In this document: positions 53,072 through 63,284 of the stretch, piece by piece
Numbering within the stretch: position 1 is the stretch's first letter
Layout of the letters: each line of letters opens with the position of its first letter
Assembly: GCA_040219235.1 (NCBI GenBank)
Contig: JAVJSV010000004.1
Location: 62,001-126,000, forward strand
Direction of reading: 5' to 3'
Source of the DNA: Rhodospirillaceae bacterium
GTDB taxonomy: Bacteria > Pseudomonadota > Alphaproteobacteria > Rhodospirillales > Rhodospirillaceae
Length of the DNA stretch: 64,000 nucleotides
The notes under the pieces: generated by a model
Seen by the model: the letters and a program-made list of their open reading frames with translations, nothing else
What the model was told of the DNA's origin: nothing
Database searches by the model: none
Translations under genes and position numbers: made by a program

Positions 53072-56047
53072 TTATTCATTTTCGGACGAGCGTGTTTCTT
53101 TTATAAAAAAGACATCATTGAAAATAGCTAGTACACCTTCTCTGGTGATGTCGATAAACTTTTCAAGTGCTTCCATTGATGTTTGGTCGGTTTCTTTAAG
53201 AAGCCTACGTTGTAAACCGAGAGGCACATCCGACGGACTTGAGGTTGAGCTTAAAGTTAGCCTTAAAAGCCATAGTACTGTGCTCCATAATTTAATAGCT
53301 TGGGACAAAGTTATTGTGGCTTTACTATCAAGGAAACCGTGTTTCTCTAATACTGATATGGCTTGAAGAGTTCCGGTTAGCTGTTGGTTACTTAAGTCCT
53401 GATAATGTTCCAACACGAGAAATTGCACAATAAACTCGGTATCCATTAATCCACCTGGCATATGTTTTATGTCCCAGGCTCCCTGGTAGGTGTATTTGTC
53501 GCGCAAGCGGTTGCGAATGCTTAGAATTTCTTTTGCACGTGTAATCGTGTCTTTGTTATCACTAAGTGCACGGTTTCTAATCTCATTAAATTTTTCTCTG
53601 ATATGCGATGAGCCATAAATTGCTCGGGTTTTCGTGAGGGCTAGGTGCTCCCAAGTCCAGGCATCATCTAATTGGTATTTTTCAAATGCTTCAATGCTGC
53701 TGGCCAAGGGACCTTGATCACCGGACGGTCGAAGGCGGACGTCAATTTCGTAGAGTTGCCCTTCTGACGTTTGTACGGATAGGGATGAGAGAATACGTTG
53801 AACCAGCCGAGTGTAGTATGAACTGGCGGGCAGGGTGCGTTCTCCTTTTTTTGAAGCAGACTCATTTGGACATTCATAAAGAAAAACAAGATCTAAATCT
53901 GACGTGGGAGTTAACTCCATGCTGGCCAGTTTGCCGTAGGCAATAATAGCGATCTCACCGTGTTCTATAATCCCGAACTTGGGTTCAAATTCGGAGAGTA
54001 CCTGTGGTGTAAGGCTGCTGATTGTTGCTTCCGCAATATTACTAAGAACAACTGCGCCGTTCATTGGACTTAAAGTGCCACGCAACACTTGAATACCAAC
54101 ACGAAATCTCATGTCGTTTGTCCAACGCCGGCATGTATCTAGTTTTTGCTCAAAGTCGGTGACCGAATTCAGGAGATTGTCTATATCAAGCCCCAGCTCC
54201 GTGCGACTAGGAAGAACATCATAGAACTCAGGGTCGAGCACATATTCGAGCCGACTGCTTGATGCCGTAAGATAATCGGCTAACCGAGGAGCATTCCCCA
54301 TTATTTCAGCAACGAGGTCTAATATTTCTGGGTTTGAGAAAAATACTGAAAATAATTGTACGCCAGATGGCAGCTTCTCTAAAAATTGATCGAACTTGAT
54401 AAGAGCGCGATCCGGCTGGCTGGTTTTGCTGAACGCAGATATAATGCTTGGAATGAGTTCAGTTAAGATTTGTCTAGCACGGGTGCTCTTTGTTGCTCTA
54501 TGCCTACCGTGGTGCCATGACCTAACTATTTGTGACACAGCCTCAGTGTTTTTATAGCCTAACTTATCTAGCGTCTCGAGCGTATCTGGATCGTGATCCG
54601 TGCCAGTGAACACCAGATTACCATCAATCGTTAAACTCGGCGTCTCTTCAAAAAGTTCAGCATAATGGTGTTCAACGTTTTGCATGTGATATTTAAGATG
54701 TTCGACGAAATCGGAATACTCTTGAAAACCAGAAAACGCGGCTAGGCTCTGAGCTTTTACTTTTTCTTTCGGAAGAGTTTGAGTTTGCTCGTCGTTTAAC
54801 ATCTGTAAACGATGCTCTAAATTTCTGAGAAATATATAGGCTTCAGAAAGTTGTTGTGCAGGCTCCACCTGTATTAAATTGCACTCGCGTAGAGCTTCTA
54901 AACCATCAAGGGTGCGGGCGCAGCGAACTTCGTGAAGGCGACCGCCCCAAATTAACTGTTGAATTTGCACATAGAATTCAATTTCTCTAATGCCGCCTCG
55001 GCCTAGTTTAATGTTGTGGCCTAGAACATCTATGCGCTCACCACCTTTTGTGGCGTATATCTGGCGTTTAATTGAGTGAATGTCTTGAATGGCATAGAAG
55101 TCTAGAGATTTCCGCCAGATAAACGGTTCCAACCTGCGTAAAAAATTCTCGCCGGCGACCCTGTCGCCCGCGATAACTCTTGCCTTAATATACGCTGAGC
55201 GTTCCCAGTTTTGCCCTAAGCTTTCGTAATATATTTCTGCTGCTTCGGTAGATACTGCAATTGAGGTTGAGGATGGGTCAGGCCGCAAGCGAAGGTCCGT
55301 TCTGAACACATAGCCATCTGCAGTGCGTTCATCGAGTATCTTGATTAGTGTTTTGGTGAGCTTGACGATACATTCTTGTATTGATTTCGTGCCCCGATAA
55401 GGAACGCCATCAAGGTCGTAAAATACAATCAAGTCTATATCAGACGAGTAGTTTAGTTCACCAGCTCCTAGCTTGCCGAGAGCAAGTACGAATACTCCAG
55501 TCTCTTCTGAGGACATTATCGGATTGGAAAGCTCGATGTTTCCATTGCTTTGTTCTGAACGGAGCAAAAAATCAAGGGCATTGGATACGCAAGAATCGGC
55601 AAATTCCGATAGAGCTTTTGTGACGTCTTGGAGGCCCCAAAGCGTTGCAATATCACATATACCTATATGCAGCGCAGCCCTGACTTTTTGCGTTCTTAAA
55701 TAAGTCATCAACGAGCCGATACTGCCTTCATAGGTGTGCAGTTCATTCTGGAGATCAGCCATAAAATGCAGCCATGCTTGATCAGGACCCAGGTCAAGTA
55801 TTCGATTTATGCACACTGGGTGGTTTATGGCAGCATTTGATAGGTAAGGGCTATGGCTGAATAAACTTACGAAGAGGTCAGAAAGCGTGATATCTGATCC
55901 GAATCCTATGATATGATCTTCTCTGAAATTTATTTTTGGCTTTGCCTCTGTTGCCCATTTATTAAGAAATCTCTCTCCCATGCTATTATTTACGGGAACA
56001 GGCAAACCCATGCTGTTTGTGTGCGCTAACAATGAACTCTTGCTCAT
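53072..56047 (-). CDS. glnE: Bifunctional glutamine synthetase adenylyltransferase/adenylyl-removing enzyme
   Basis: 991 residues with the two-fold nucleotidyltransferase layout. The N-terminal deadenylylase has G-K-L-G-A-G-E-L-N-Y-S-S-D-I-D-L near 192, and the C-terminal adenylyltransferase has G-K-L-A-S-M-E-L-T-P-T-S-D-L-D-L near 704. Each is followed by a helical HD-like segment. It adds or removes AMP on GlnA in response to PII and glutamine. It is normal length and the head of a two-gene unit with bcp. Confidence 0.95.
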   Translation of the reverse strand: MSKSSLLAHTNSMGLPVPVNNSMGERFLNKWATEAKPKINFREDHIIGFGSDITLSDLFVSLFSHSPYLSNAAINHPVCINRILDLGPDQAWLHFMADLQNELHTYEGSIGSLMTYLRTQKVRAALHIGICDIATLWGLQDVTKALSEFADSCVSNALDFLLRSEQSNGNIELSNPIMSSEETGVFVLALGKLGAGELNYSSDIDLIVFYDLDGVPYRGTKSIQECIVKLTKTLIKILDERTADGYVFRTDLRLRPDPSSTSIAVSTEAAEIYYESLGQNWERSAYIKARVIAGDRVAGENFLRRLEPFIWRKSLDFYAIQDIHSIKRQIYATKGGERIDVLGHNIKLGRGGIREIEFYVQIQQLIWGGRLHEVRCARTLDGLEALRECNLIQVEPAQQLSEAYIFLRNLEHRLQMLNDEQTQTLPKEKVKAQSLAAFSGFQEYSDFVEHLKYHMQNVEHHYAELFEETPSLTIDGNLVFTGTDHDPDTLETLDKLGYKNTEAVSQIVRSWHHGRHRATKSTRARQILTELIPSIISAFSKTSQPDRALIKFDQFLEKLPSGVQLFSVFFSNPEILDLVAEIMGNAPRLADYLTASSSRLEYVLDPEFYDVLPSRTELGLDIDNLLNSVTDFEQKLDTCRRWTNDMRFRVGIQVLRGTLSPMNGAVVLSNIAEATISSLTPQVLSEFEPKFGIIEHGEIAIIAYGKLASMELTPTSDLDLVFLYECPNESASKKGERTLPASSYYTRLVQRILSSLSVQTSEGQLYEIDVRLRPSGDQGPLASSIEAFEKYQLDDAWTWEHLALTKTRAIYGSSHIREKFNEIRNRALSDNKDTITRAKEILSIRNRLRDKYTYQGAWDIKHMPGGLMDTEFIVQFLVLEHYQDLSNQQLTGTLQAISVLEKHGFLDSKATITLSQAIKLWSTVLWLLRLTLSSTSSPSDVPLGLQRRLLKETDQTSMEALEKFIDITREGVLAIFNDVFFIKETRSSENE

Positions 56048-56173
56048 TTCTCCTAACCTGCTTTCAACTTACATTTAGATGGATAGCTGATTATAATCTA
56101 TTCATCAGCCCGAATACTCGCGCTTAGAGCAATCAGATAATAAGCGTTTCTCGAATAACTATGGAATCGTGAA

Positions 56174-59100
56174 TTGGTCCACGGCGCAGTCCATTCGCTT
56201 CTAAAGGCGATTGTAGCAATTTTCAGCATACTACTGTGCGGCCTCGCGTTCCTTGTTTGGCGTTTGTCGGTTGGTCCGGTTGAAATAGATTTTATAGCAC
56301 CCTATTTGGCTGAAGCTTTAAGTTCTGAGCAGCGCGGTTACATATTCGATGTTCGCGGTGCCTATGTCGAGTGGGATGGATTCAACTCTCCCCCGCTGGT
56401 CACAATCCTCAATGTTACAGCAGCACAAAGTGATGGCTCAATATTAGCTTCGTTTCCAGAGATGAAAGTGGCTTTGAGTATAAAGTCTATTCTCGACGGA
56501 ACACCTTACCCGAAAGAAGTGATTTTGGAGAAACCTACTCTTAGGTTTTCTCGCCAAGATGATGGACAGGTTCTACTTGGCTTAGAACCCTTGAATTTCA
56601 GTAATAGCGTGCAAGGTGAAAGCGATAGTGTAGACGCAGATAGTAAATCCAAAGCGCCTATAGACTCAGAAAGCGAGCTGCTAAATGCTGTCGTAATTGC
56701 ACTCTCGGACCCAGCGCTTTCTAACAGTCGTGTAGTGTACTTAAGTCGCGTGCAGATACGTGATGCGACTATAGAGTTCGTAGATCAGGCATCCGGGACA
56801 GAGTGGATTATTCCGTCGGGAATGCTGGCGATCGAGCGTAGCGATGATGGACTGCAACTCGAAATAGAATTGCCTTATACGACTGACGGTAGAGCATCTG
56901 CACTTAACGGTAGCGGAACGTTTAATAAGGCTAAGGAATTATTGTCTCTGAAATTAGATTTTGATGGGATTCGACCGTCAGCTTTTTCAACGCTCACACC
57001 ATTGTTAAGTGTGCTAAACGGCGCTGATCTGAATATTGATGGAACGTTAGAGTTAGACGTTGAGATCAGGAAAGCCTTACCCGTGCTGGTAGAAGCTAGG
57101 CTGGCGGTGGCACGAGGTCAGGGGGAACTCGCTCTTCCTTTACCGATCGGGAGATCCTACCCCGTAAATGAATTCAGTCTGCGGGCGTTCGCTGGTAGTG
57201 GTTTAAGATCATTCTCTATAGAGGATTTCGCGGTGTCTATAGCAAATGATGGGCCAACTGCTAAAGGATCACTTCAGGGAGGCTGGGTTGAGGATGCGCC
57301 GAAGATTTCTGCGAATCTGCAGATTAACGAAGTGACCTTGAAAGATATTCAGCGTTACTGGCCACAAGATATTAAACCGAATACACGCAGTTGGATTGCG
57401 ACTAATCTTAATGGTGGAACAGTGAGCGCAGCCAATTTTGATATAGAGGCCGGTGGAACTTCGTTAGAGACTGTCGCAGTAAAGGAATTGTTCGGTACGG
57501 CGGATATTAAAGATGTAGATGTCACATATCTTCGGCAAATGCCTGCTGTTCGTAAAGTTTCTGGAGCAATGACACTCACGACATCCGAAGTTACGATCGA
57601 TATCGCTTCGGGGTATGTGAACGAAACTATTACAGGAGAAAATCTCGAAGTTAATGATGGACGTGTGAGGCTTCACGGACTTGATAGCGAAGCTCATGCT
57701 GCAGATATTGACATCAGAGTAAGCGGTCAAATCTCAGATGCCGTGTCACTTATTGATAACCCGCCCCTAAAATACGCGAAACGTCTAGGACTAGCAGCTG
57801 AGGTCGTTTCTGGAAGCACAGAACTCCTGTTGAGTATTGATTTTCCTTTAATAAAGGAAGTCACTCTCGCGGATGTTGAAGTGAATGCGACTGCATCACT
57901 ACAAAATATAAAAATAGAGAAGTCGGCATTTGGTATAGCTGTTGAATCCGGACAATTTACTTTAGCCGTTGATAACTTGGGCATGGATATTGTTGGTACT
58001 GGATCGTTAAATGGTGTTCGTTCTGGCGTTACTTGGCGTGAGAATTTCAGTGGTGAGAGTTTCCGGCGGCAGTACGCTCTAGATGCGATTATGGAAAGCC
58101 AGCAGTTGTCTGTTACGGGGCTTGCTCCAACTCTTATTGCACCACAATTTATCAATGGTCCTATCAGAACGGAGGTTATTTATACGGTTAACCGGGACGA
58201 AAGAGAGACACTTATCATTGAGGCTGATTTGGGACTAGCAGAGTTGCATATCCCATATCTAAATTGGAGCAAGGCTCCAAACATACCAGCCTTATTTAAC
58301 GCTGAAGCAAACATTTCTGATGGCAAATTGATTTCAATTCAACGCTTTCAAGTTAGGTCTGACGAATCAGATTTGGCGTTGAGCGGTCGTTTAGATTTTC
58401 AGAACAATGGAGTAATTCAATCGTTACGGCTTGATCGCAGCAAGATTGGCCTAAGCGAGCTCGAGCTGATCGCTAACAATTTGGACAATGAAGTTATTGA
58501 AATTGAAGCGCGCGGTCCATTTTTAGATGGTCGTGCTTTTTGGCAGTCATTTACGCAAAGTAACCGCACGAGAAGTCTCGCAGGCTCAAGTGTTAAGGAA
58601 GCAAAAACCGCATTCAGGTTTAGAGGGCAAATTGAAAACGTGTTGCTCTCAGAAAACAGCCCGATTTCTAATGTGACCTCGGAGATTGAACAGTCAGTTA
58701 CAGGGTTGACGATCATAAAAATTGAAGGTGTTTTGGAGAACAATAAAAATTTTGTATTTGATCTATCTCCTTCTGGGCAAGAGAGAGTATTTACCACCAG
58801 CAGTACTGATAGTGGTGCTCTATTTAAGGCTCTAGGCTTAAGTCAGAATGTTGTAGGTGGTGATCTTTCGCTTGCTGGGACCATACAAGTAAATGGTTCT
58901 ATTAATGGAACTCTGGGCATTAAGACCTTCAAAATTAAAGATGCCCCTATACTTGCGAGACTTCTTTCAGTTGCATCACTAACGGGTATTGTTGATGAGC
59001 TACAGGGAGATGGCTTATCTTTTTCCAGATTGAACGCTCCCTTCAACTACTCCGACCAGAAATTGGAAATTAACAATGGTGCGATGTATGGAACTTCTAT

Positions 59101-59386
59101 TGGCCTCACAACTGCAGGACAATACGATGTTGCCAATAATACGCTTACCGCTAATGGAACTATAGTTCCAGCTTATGCCCTTAACAGTGCGCTTGGATCA
59201 ATACCATTGATCGGACCAATGCTAACTGGAGGAGAAGAGGACGGAGGAATATTCGCTGCTACCTACGCGATACGCGGGCAAGCCGATGGTACAGAGATTA
59301 CCGTTAATCCACTTGCCACTTTAACGCCTGGGTTTTTAAGGGGGATTTTCTCAGTATTCGATCCGCCGCAAGCTGCAAATAACTAG
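56174..59386 (+). CDS. YhdP-like AsmA-superfamily envelope protein (DUF3971)
   Basis: 1070 residues. An N-terminal membrane anchor (about 12-33) is followed by a very long, beta-rich periplasmic domain. It contains the central DUF3971 block (K-D-I-Q-R-Y-W-P-Q near 393) and an AsmA-like C-terminus (G-D-L-S-L-A-G-T-I-Q-V-N-G near 896, ending A-T-Y-A-I-R-G-Q). AsmA/YhdP proteins form bridges that carry phospholipids to the outer membrane. It begins at TTG with no clear Shine-Dalgarno. It is divergent from glnE and convergent with tyrS. Confidence 0.82.
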   Translation: MVHGAVHSLLKAIVAIFSILLCGLAFLVWRLSVGPVEIDFIAPYLAEALSSEQRGYIFDVRGAYVEWDGFNSPPLVTILNVTAAQSDGSILASFPEMKVALSIKSILDGTPYPKEVILEKPTLRFSRQDDGQVLLGLEPLNFSNSVQGESDSVDADSKSKAPIDSESELLNAVVIALSDPALSNSRVVYLSRVQIRDATIEFVDQASGTEWIIPSGMLAIERSDDGLQLEIELPYTTDGRASALNGSGTFNKAKELLSLKLDFDGIRPSAFSTLTPLLSVLNGADLNIDGTLELDVEIRKALPVLVEARLAVARGQGELALPLPIGRSYPVNEFSLRAFAGSGLRSFSIEDFAVSIANDGPTAKGSLQGGWVEDAPKISANLQINEVTLKDIQRYWPQDIKPNTRSWIATNLNGGTVSAANFDIEAGGTSLETVAVKELFGTADIKDVDVTYLRQMPAVRKVSGAMTLTTSEVTIDIASGYVNETITGENLEVNDGRVRLHGLDSEAHAADIDIRVSGQISDAVSLIDNPPLKYAKRLGLAAEVVSGSTELLLSIDFPLIKEVTLADVEVNATASLQNIKIEKSAFGIAVESGQFTLAVDNLGMDIVGTGSLNGVRSGVTWRENFSGESFRRQYALDAIMESQQLSVTGLAPTLIAPQFINGPIRTEVIYTVNRDERETLIIEADLGLAELHIPYLNWSKAPNIPALFNAEANISDGKLISIQRFQVRSDESDLALSGRLDFQNNGVIQSLRLDRSKIGLSELELIANNLDNEVIEIEARGPFLDGRAFWQSFTQSNRTRSLAGSSVKEAKTAFRFRGQIENVLLSENSPISNVTSEIEQSVTGLTIIKIEGVLENNKNFVFDLSPSGQERVFTTSSTDSGALFKALGLSQNVVGGDLSLAGTIQVNGSINGTLGIKTFKIKDAPILARLLSVASLTGIVDELQGDGLSFSRLNAPFNYSDQKLEINNGAMYGTSIGLTTAGQYDVANNTLTANGTIVPAYALNSALGSIPLIGPMLTGGEEDGGIFAATYAIRGQADGTEITVNPLATLTPGFLRGIFSVFDPPQAANN

Positions 59387-59440
59387 ATAATGCTCTCCTA
59401 ATTGACGTGCAGCAGTCGTCAACAAATTAACTCAAGTTGA

Positions 59441-60700
59441 TTAATTGAGGATAATAACGGCATGGCGCTTTTTTCCGGCTGATAGTTTTATTGATCCGTC
59501 GACTAGATCTTCTTGAGTAAGTAACCTTGTATCGTCATCAATGGGTTGCCCATTTATCCTTGCGCCGCCGCCTTGTATGAGTCGTCTGGCCTCTCCGTTT
59601 GAAATGCATAGGCCAGATTTTTTCAAAGCGTCGATAAGCGATACTTTTTCAGATAGCTCTTCATTGGATAAGGTTACAGTAGGAAGTTCTCTTCCTGTGC
59701 CGCCAGATTCGAACGTCTCTTGAGAGGTGTTTTGCGCTAATTCGGCAGCGTCTTTTCCATGAAGTATAAGCGTGGTTTCGTAGGCGAGAATTTTTTTTGC
59801 TTCGTTTATTTCTCCACCTTTAAGTTTCTCAAGGCGCTCTATCTCTTCTAGCGGAAGCTCAGTGAAGAGTCTCAAGAATCGTCCTACATCTGGGTCTTCG
59901 GTATTACGCCAATACTGATAGTATTCATATGAACTCAGTTTCTCATCGTTCAGCCAAACAGCTCCAGCAGCTGTTTTCCCCATTTTTGCTCCGGATGAAG
60001 TTGTGATCAAAGGGCACGTCAGACCAAAGAGTTCAGCACCAAGTGTTCTGCGGCCCAGGTCAACGCCATTTACGATATTGCCCCATTGGTCAGAACCACC
60101 CGTTTGCAGTAGGCAGCCATATTTCCGATGCAATTCTGTAAAGTCATAGGACTGCAAAATCATGTAATTGAATTCTAAAAAAGTAAGTGGTTGTTCTCTG
60201 TCAAGGCGAAGGCGCACGCTGTCCATCGTTAACATGCGGTTGATTGTAAAATGTGGTCCTATATCGCGTAAAAACGGAATATACTCAAGCTTATCCAGCC
60301 ACTCTGCATTATTGACAAGAATGGCATCCGTTTCGCCAGTTCCAAAAGATATCAGTCGTTCAAATGTTTTCTTAATTGAAGCAATGTTGCTATTGATCTC
60401 TATTTCAGTAAGCAACTGGCGGGTTTCATCTTTACCGGACGGGTCTCCAACTTTTGTCGTTCCCCCACCAACCAAAGCTATGGGTTTATGACCTGTTTTC
60501 TGGATCCACCTCAGAATCATAATTGGCAATAGGTGGCCGACATGCAAACTATCAGCTGTTGCATCAAACCCATTATAGGCAGTTACAACTTGCTTAGCGG
60601 CGAGTTCGTCTAATTTGTTAATGTCCGTGCACTGATGAATAAAACCTCGTGACTGCAAGACACTAAGGAGTTCCGAACGGCTTGATGAATCGGACGTCAT
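59441..60700 (-). CDS. tyrS: Tyrosyl-tRNA synthetase
   Basis: 419 residues, TyrRS of the E. coli/TyrZ-independent type: H53-V-G-H56 (the HIGH equivalent) with G-F-D-A-T-A-D-S-L before it, K-M-G-K-T (the KMSKS equivalent), and a C-terminal S4 RNA-binding domain ([16 protein letters not shown]). It charges tRNA-Tyr. It is divergent from anmK, which is a common neighbour in alphaproteobacteria. Confidence 0.96.
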   Translation of the reverse strand: MTSDSSSRSELLSVLQSRGFIHQCTDINKLDELAAKQVVTAYNGFDATADSLHVGHLLPIMILRWIQKTGHKPIALVGGGTTKVGDPSGKDETRQLLTEIEINSNIASIKKTFERLISFGTGETDAILVNNAEWLDKLEYIPFLRDIGPHFTINRMLTMDSVRLRLDREQPLTFLEFNYMILQSYDFTELHRKYGCLLQTGGSDQWGNIVNGVDLGRRTLGAELFGLTCPLITTSSGAKMGKTAAGAVWLNDEKLSSYEYYQYWRNTEDPDVGRFLRLFTELPLEEIERLEKLKGGEINEAKKILAYETTLILHGKDAAELAQNTSQETFESGGTGRELPTVTLSNEELSEKVSLIDALKKSGLCISNGEARRLIQGGGARINGQPIDDDTRLLTQEDLVDGSIKLSAGKKRHAVIILN

Positions 60701-60797
60701 GGCCGAATATCCATTGAGTAATTAGTATGAATGAAGCAGTAAATGTAGCCTAATCGCTATTCGCCGTGGATATCACGGGCTTTCTAAGAGGGCAACG

Positions 60798-61934
60798 ATG
60801 AACCTTAAAAGCACGACACGCCCACTTGTTGCGATTGGACTGATGAGCGGAACTTCTTTGGATGGAGTTGATGCTGCGCTTATTGAAACGGATGGAGAAT
60901 CAATCACAACCATTGGGCCTGCCCTGACAGTACCCTATCTTGATCCCTTTCGAAAGAAGTTGAAAGAGGCAGTTGAAATTGCTGGTGCCACTAACACGGA
61001 ATCCGGGGACGACGCGCTTGCAGGTGAACTGACCCGTATCCACATAGATATTATTCGAGAGCTGTTAAGCTATGAGCAGCCTTCAAGTAAGTGGGCTCGG
61101 CCTGACCTGATTGGTTTTCATGGCCATACTGTTCTTCATCGGCCTGAGCAAAAAATAACGCAACAAATCGGCAACCCAGCAAAACTCGCGAATGATATTG
61201 GAGTCCCAGTAGTCTACGATTTTAGAAGTAACGATGTTGTCAATGGGGGGCAGGGGGCACCGCTTGCCCCGGTCTATCACGCAGCTTTATTGCATAATGA
61301 GGAAAAACCTATTGCAGTCGTTAATATTGGTGGGATCGCAAATGTAACATGGTTAGGGGAGTCTAATCATGAAGTCATTGCGTTTGATACTGGACCTGGC
61401 AATGCTCTGATGGACGCTTGGGTGGAGAAATGCACTGGTGAACGCTTCGATAATAATGGCTCTCTTGCTGCAAACGGGGCAATTGATCAGAAAGCCTTAA
61501 CTCAACTTCTTGAAAATTCTTATTTCAAGTTAGGATATCCAAAGAGTCTGGATAGGTCTGACTTTTCTATAAAACCAATAATTGGTTTAAGCCCTGCTGA
61601 TGGAACGGCGACTCTCTGTGCATTTACAGCGCAGTCTATTATTTCTTCTTTTAGCCTTTGCCCCAAACTTCCAAAAAAGCTTTATGTGACAGGAGGCGGT
61701 CGCCACAATGAAACCCTCATGGCGGGGATATCTGCCAGAAGCCATTGCTCTGTAGAAAAAATCGACTCAGTCGGAGTCAATGGTGATGATCTAGAAGCGC
61801 AGGCTTTCGCATTCATGGCTGTTAGATCGGTAAGAGGTCTACCCCTCTCATTTAAGGGGACGACAGGCGTGAGTGAACCGCTTACGGGAGGGAAATTGAT
61901 TGAGCCCGATTTACCAACGGGTAAACTTTGTTAA
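60798..61934 (+). CDS. anmK: Anhydro-N-acetylmuramic acid kinase
   Basis: 378 residues of the ASKHA fold: G-L-M-S-G-T-S-L-D-G-V-D near 13 (substrate loop), G-F-H-G-H-T-V-L-H-R-P near 109, G-G-I-A-N-V-T near 178 and D-T-G-P-G-N-A-L-M-D near 198. It hydrolyses and phosphorylates 1,6-anhydroMurNAc to MurNAc-6-P in wall recycling, fitting the nearby amidase and PBP1A. It is divergent from tyrS. Confidence 0.95.
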   Translation: MNLKSTTRPLVAIGLMSGTSLDGVDAALIETDGESITTIGPALTVPYLDPFRKKLKEAVEIAGATNTESGDDALAGELTRIHIDIIRELLSYEQPSSKWARPDLIGFHGHTVLHRPEQKITQQIGNPAKLANDIGVPVVYDFRSNDVVNGGQGAPLAPVYHAALLHNEEKPIAVVNIGGIANVTWLGESNHEVIAFDTGPGNALMDAWVEKCTGERFDNNGSLAANGAIDQKALTQLLENSYFKLGYPKSLDRSDFSIKPIIGLSPADGTATLCAFTAQSIISSFSLCPKLPKKLYVTGGGRHNETLMAGISARSHCSVEKIDSVGVNGDDLEAQAFAFMAVRSVRGLPLSFKGTTGVSEPLTGGKLIEPDLPTGKLC

Positions 61935-61936
61935 AC

Positions 61937-62596
61937 TTAGGTATTTCCCTGTGCCTTTAAGGCGTCTCTCGCATCTAAATAGGTGTCAACTGACGTTGAT
62001 AATTGATCCATATGATCTTTGAAGAAGTGGTTTGCGCCCTTTATCAAGTTGTAGTCGACGGTAATATTCTTTTGCAATGCTAGTTTATTGCAGAGTTTCT
62101 CTACCGAGGGTTCAGGAACAACATCATCATTTGTGCCCTGCACAATTAGTCCGGATGATGGACAAGGTGCTAAGAAGGAAAAGTCATACATGTTGGCGGG
62201 CGGTGCTATTGATATGAAACCTTCTACTTCTGGGCGTCTCATCAGCAACTGCATCCCAATCCATGCACCGAATGAAAAACCAGCGACCCAGCATGCACTG
62301 GCGTTGGGCTTAATGGATTGCATCCAATCAAGAGCACCAGCAGCGTCAGATAATTCGCCGGTTCCGTTGTCAAACTCGCCTTGAGATCGACCAACACCTC
62401 GGAAGTTAAATCTCAGTACCGAATAACCACGTCGCACAAATATGTAATACAGATTGTATACGATCTTGTTATTCATCGTCCCGCCGTGTTGTGGATGGGG
62501 GTGAAGAATAATGGCTAAGGGGGATTTTGGATCTTCAGCATGATGGTATCGCCCTTCAAGACGACCTTCTGGCCCGTTGATAATAATTTCTGGCAT
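61937..62596 (-). CDS. Alpha/beta hydrolase
   Basis: 219 residues: the oxyanion strand H-P-H-P-Q-H-G-G-T-M near 33, F-R-G-V-G-R-S-Q-G, nucleophile elbow G-F-S-F-G-A-W near 106, acid D in G-T-N-D-D-V-V-P and final His in G-A-N-H-F-F. This is a short cap-less group common next to Rrf2-desulfurase genes in alphaproteobacteria; substrate unknown. It is divergent from the Rrf2 gene and convergent with anmK (2 bp). Confidence 0.88.
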   Translation of the reverse strand: MPEIIINGPEGRLEGRYHHAEDPKSPLAIILHPHPQHGGTMNNKIVYNLYYIFVRRGYSVLRFNFRGVGRSQGEFDNGTGELSDAAGALDWMQSIKPNASACWVAGFSFGAWIGMQLLMRRPEVEGFISIAPPANMYDFSFLAPCPSSGLIVQGTNDDVVPEPSVEKLCNKLALQKNITVDYNLIKGANHFFKDHMDQLSTSVDTYLDARDALKAQGNT

Positions 62597-62674
62597 TTTT
62601 AATCCGTTGATTTGCTGACTTCCTGGTCAGCGAAAGAAAGGGTGTTAGACCTTATTTACGTAAAACTATACCCA

Positions 62675-62696
62675 GATGCAAAAGCGATTTCGCATC
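62675..62696. promoter_or_regulatory. Imperfect 22-bp palindrome upstream of the Rrf2 gene
   Basis: GATGC (62675-62679) and GCATC (62692-62696) flank a mostly symmetric A-rich/T-rich centre; 9 of 11 positions are complementary. TTTACGTAAA (62655-62664) is a second, perfect palindrome. The divergent hydrolase/Rrf2 promoter is a natural place for an operator. Confidence 0.42.
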
Positions 62697-62787
62697 AAAG
62701 CCGATAAATAACTTATGACAGAACACCTAACCGATTGGAATTAAAATATAAAAATCGATGATCCGAAGTAAAATCTAAGCCGTACAA

Positions 62788-63264
62788 ATGTTAATTGTAA
62801 CGCAAAATCGGATTTTTGACGTGAAACCAACTACAAAAGCTGAATTAGCACTGAATGGCATGGTCGAGTTGGCTCTTAGACGCCCACAAAAGCCGTTAGC
62901 TCTGGCTGTTTTGGCAGAAAAACAGTCTATCTCGCTATCATATCTTGAACAGGTTTTTGCATCTCTTCGCAAGAGTGGTTTAGTTGTAAGTGTGCGTGGT
63001 CCTGGTGGAGGATACCTTCTATCCCGTTCTGCGGACAGCATTTCAACAGGAGAGATTATTTCTGCTTTGGATGAGAAACAGCCTTATGTTTCTCCCGATG
63101 TAATGCCTCTTGGGAGCTCATCAGACTCTACCAAGGCTTTCTGGGATGCAATGAGCGCTAAAGTTTTAACAGTCTTTAATGGGGTGTCTCTTCAAGACGT
63201 TGTGGATGGCAGAGTCGGTTATGATCAAATACCTGCTGAATCTGCACCACGAGCTGCTGAGTAG
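62788..63264 (+). CDS. Rrf2 family regulator without cysteines
   Basis: 158 residues from ATG 62788. A GTG at 62821 is also plausible because family alignments usually begin near M-K-x-T-x-K-A-E. Winged helix: A-V-L-A-E-K-Q-S-I-S-L-S-Y-L-E-Q-V-F and R-G-P-G-G-G-Y-L-L. It contains no cysteine, so it cannot hold a [2Fe-2S] cluster like IscR. It is positioned 20 bp before a cysteine desulfurase gene, so it is an isc-type regulator by context, probably sensing something else or acting by other ligands. Confidence 0.85.
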   Translation: MLIVTQNRIFDVKPTTKAELALNGMVELALRRPQKPLALAVLAEKQSISLSYLEQVFASLRKSGLVVSVRGPGGGYLLSRSADSISTGEIISALDEKQPYVSPDVMPLGSSSDSTKAFWDAMSAKVLTVFNGVSLQDVVDGRVGYDQIPAESAPRAAE

Positions 63265-63284
63265 GTGCTAGAAGTGGGATTGTT

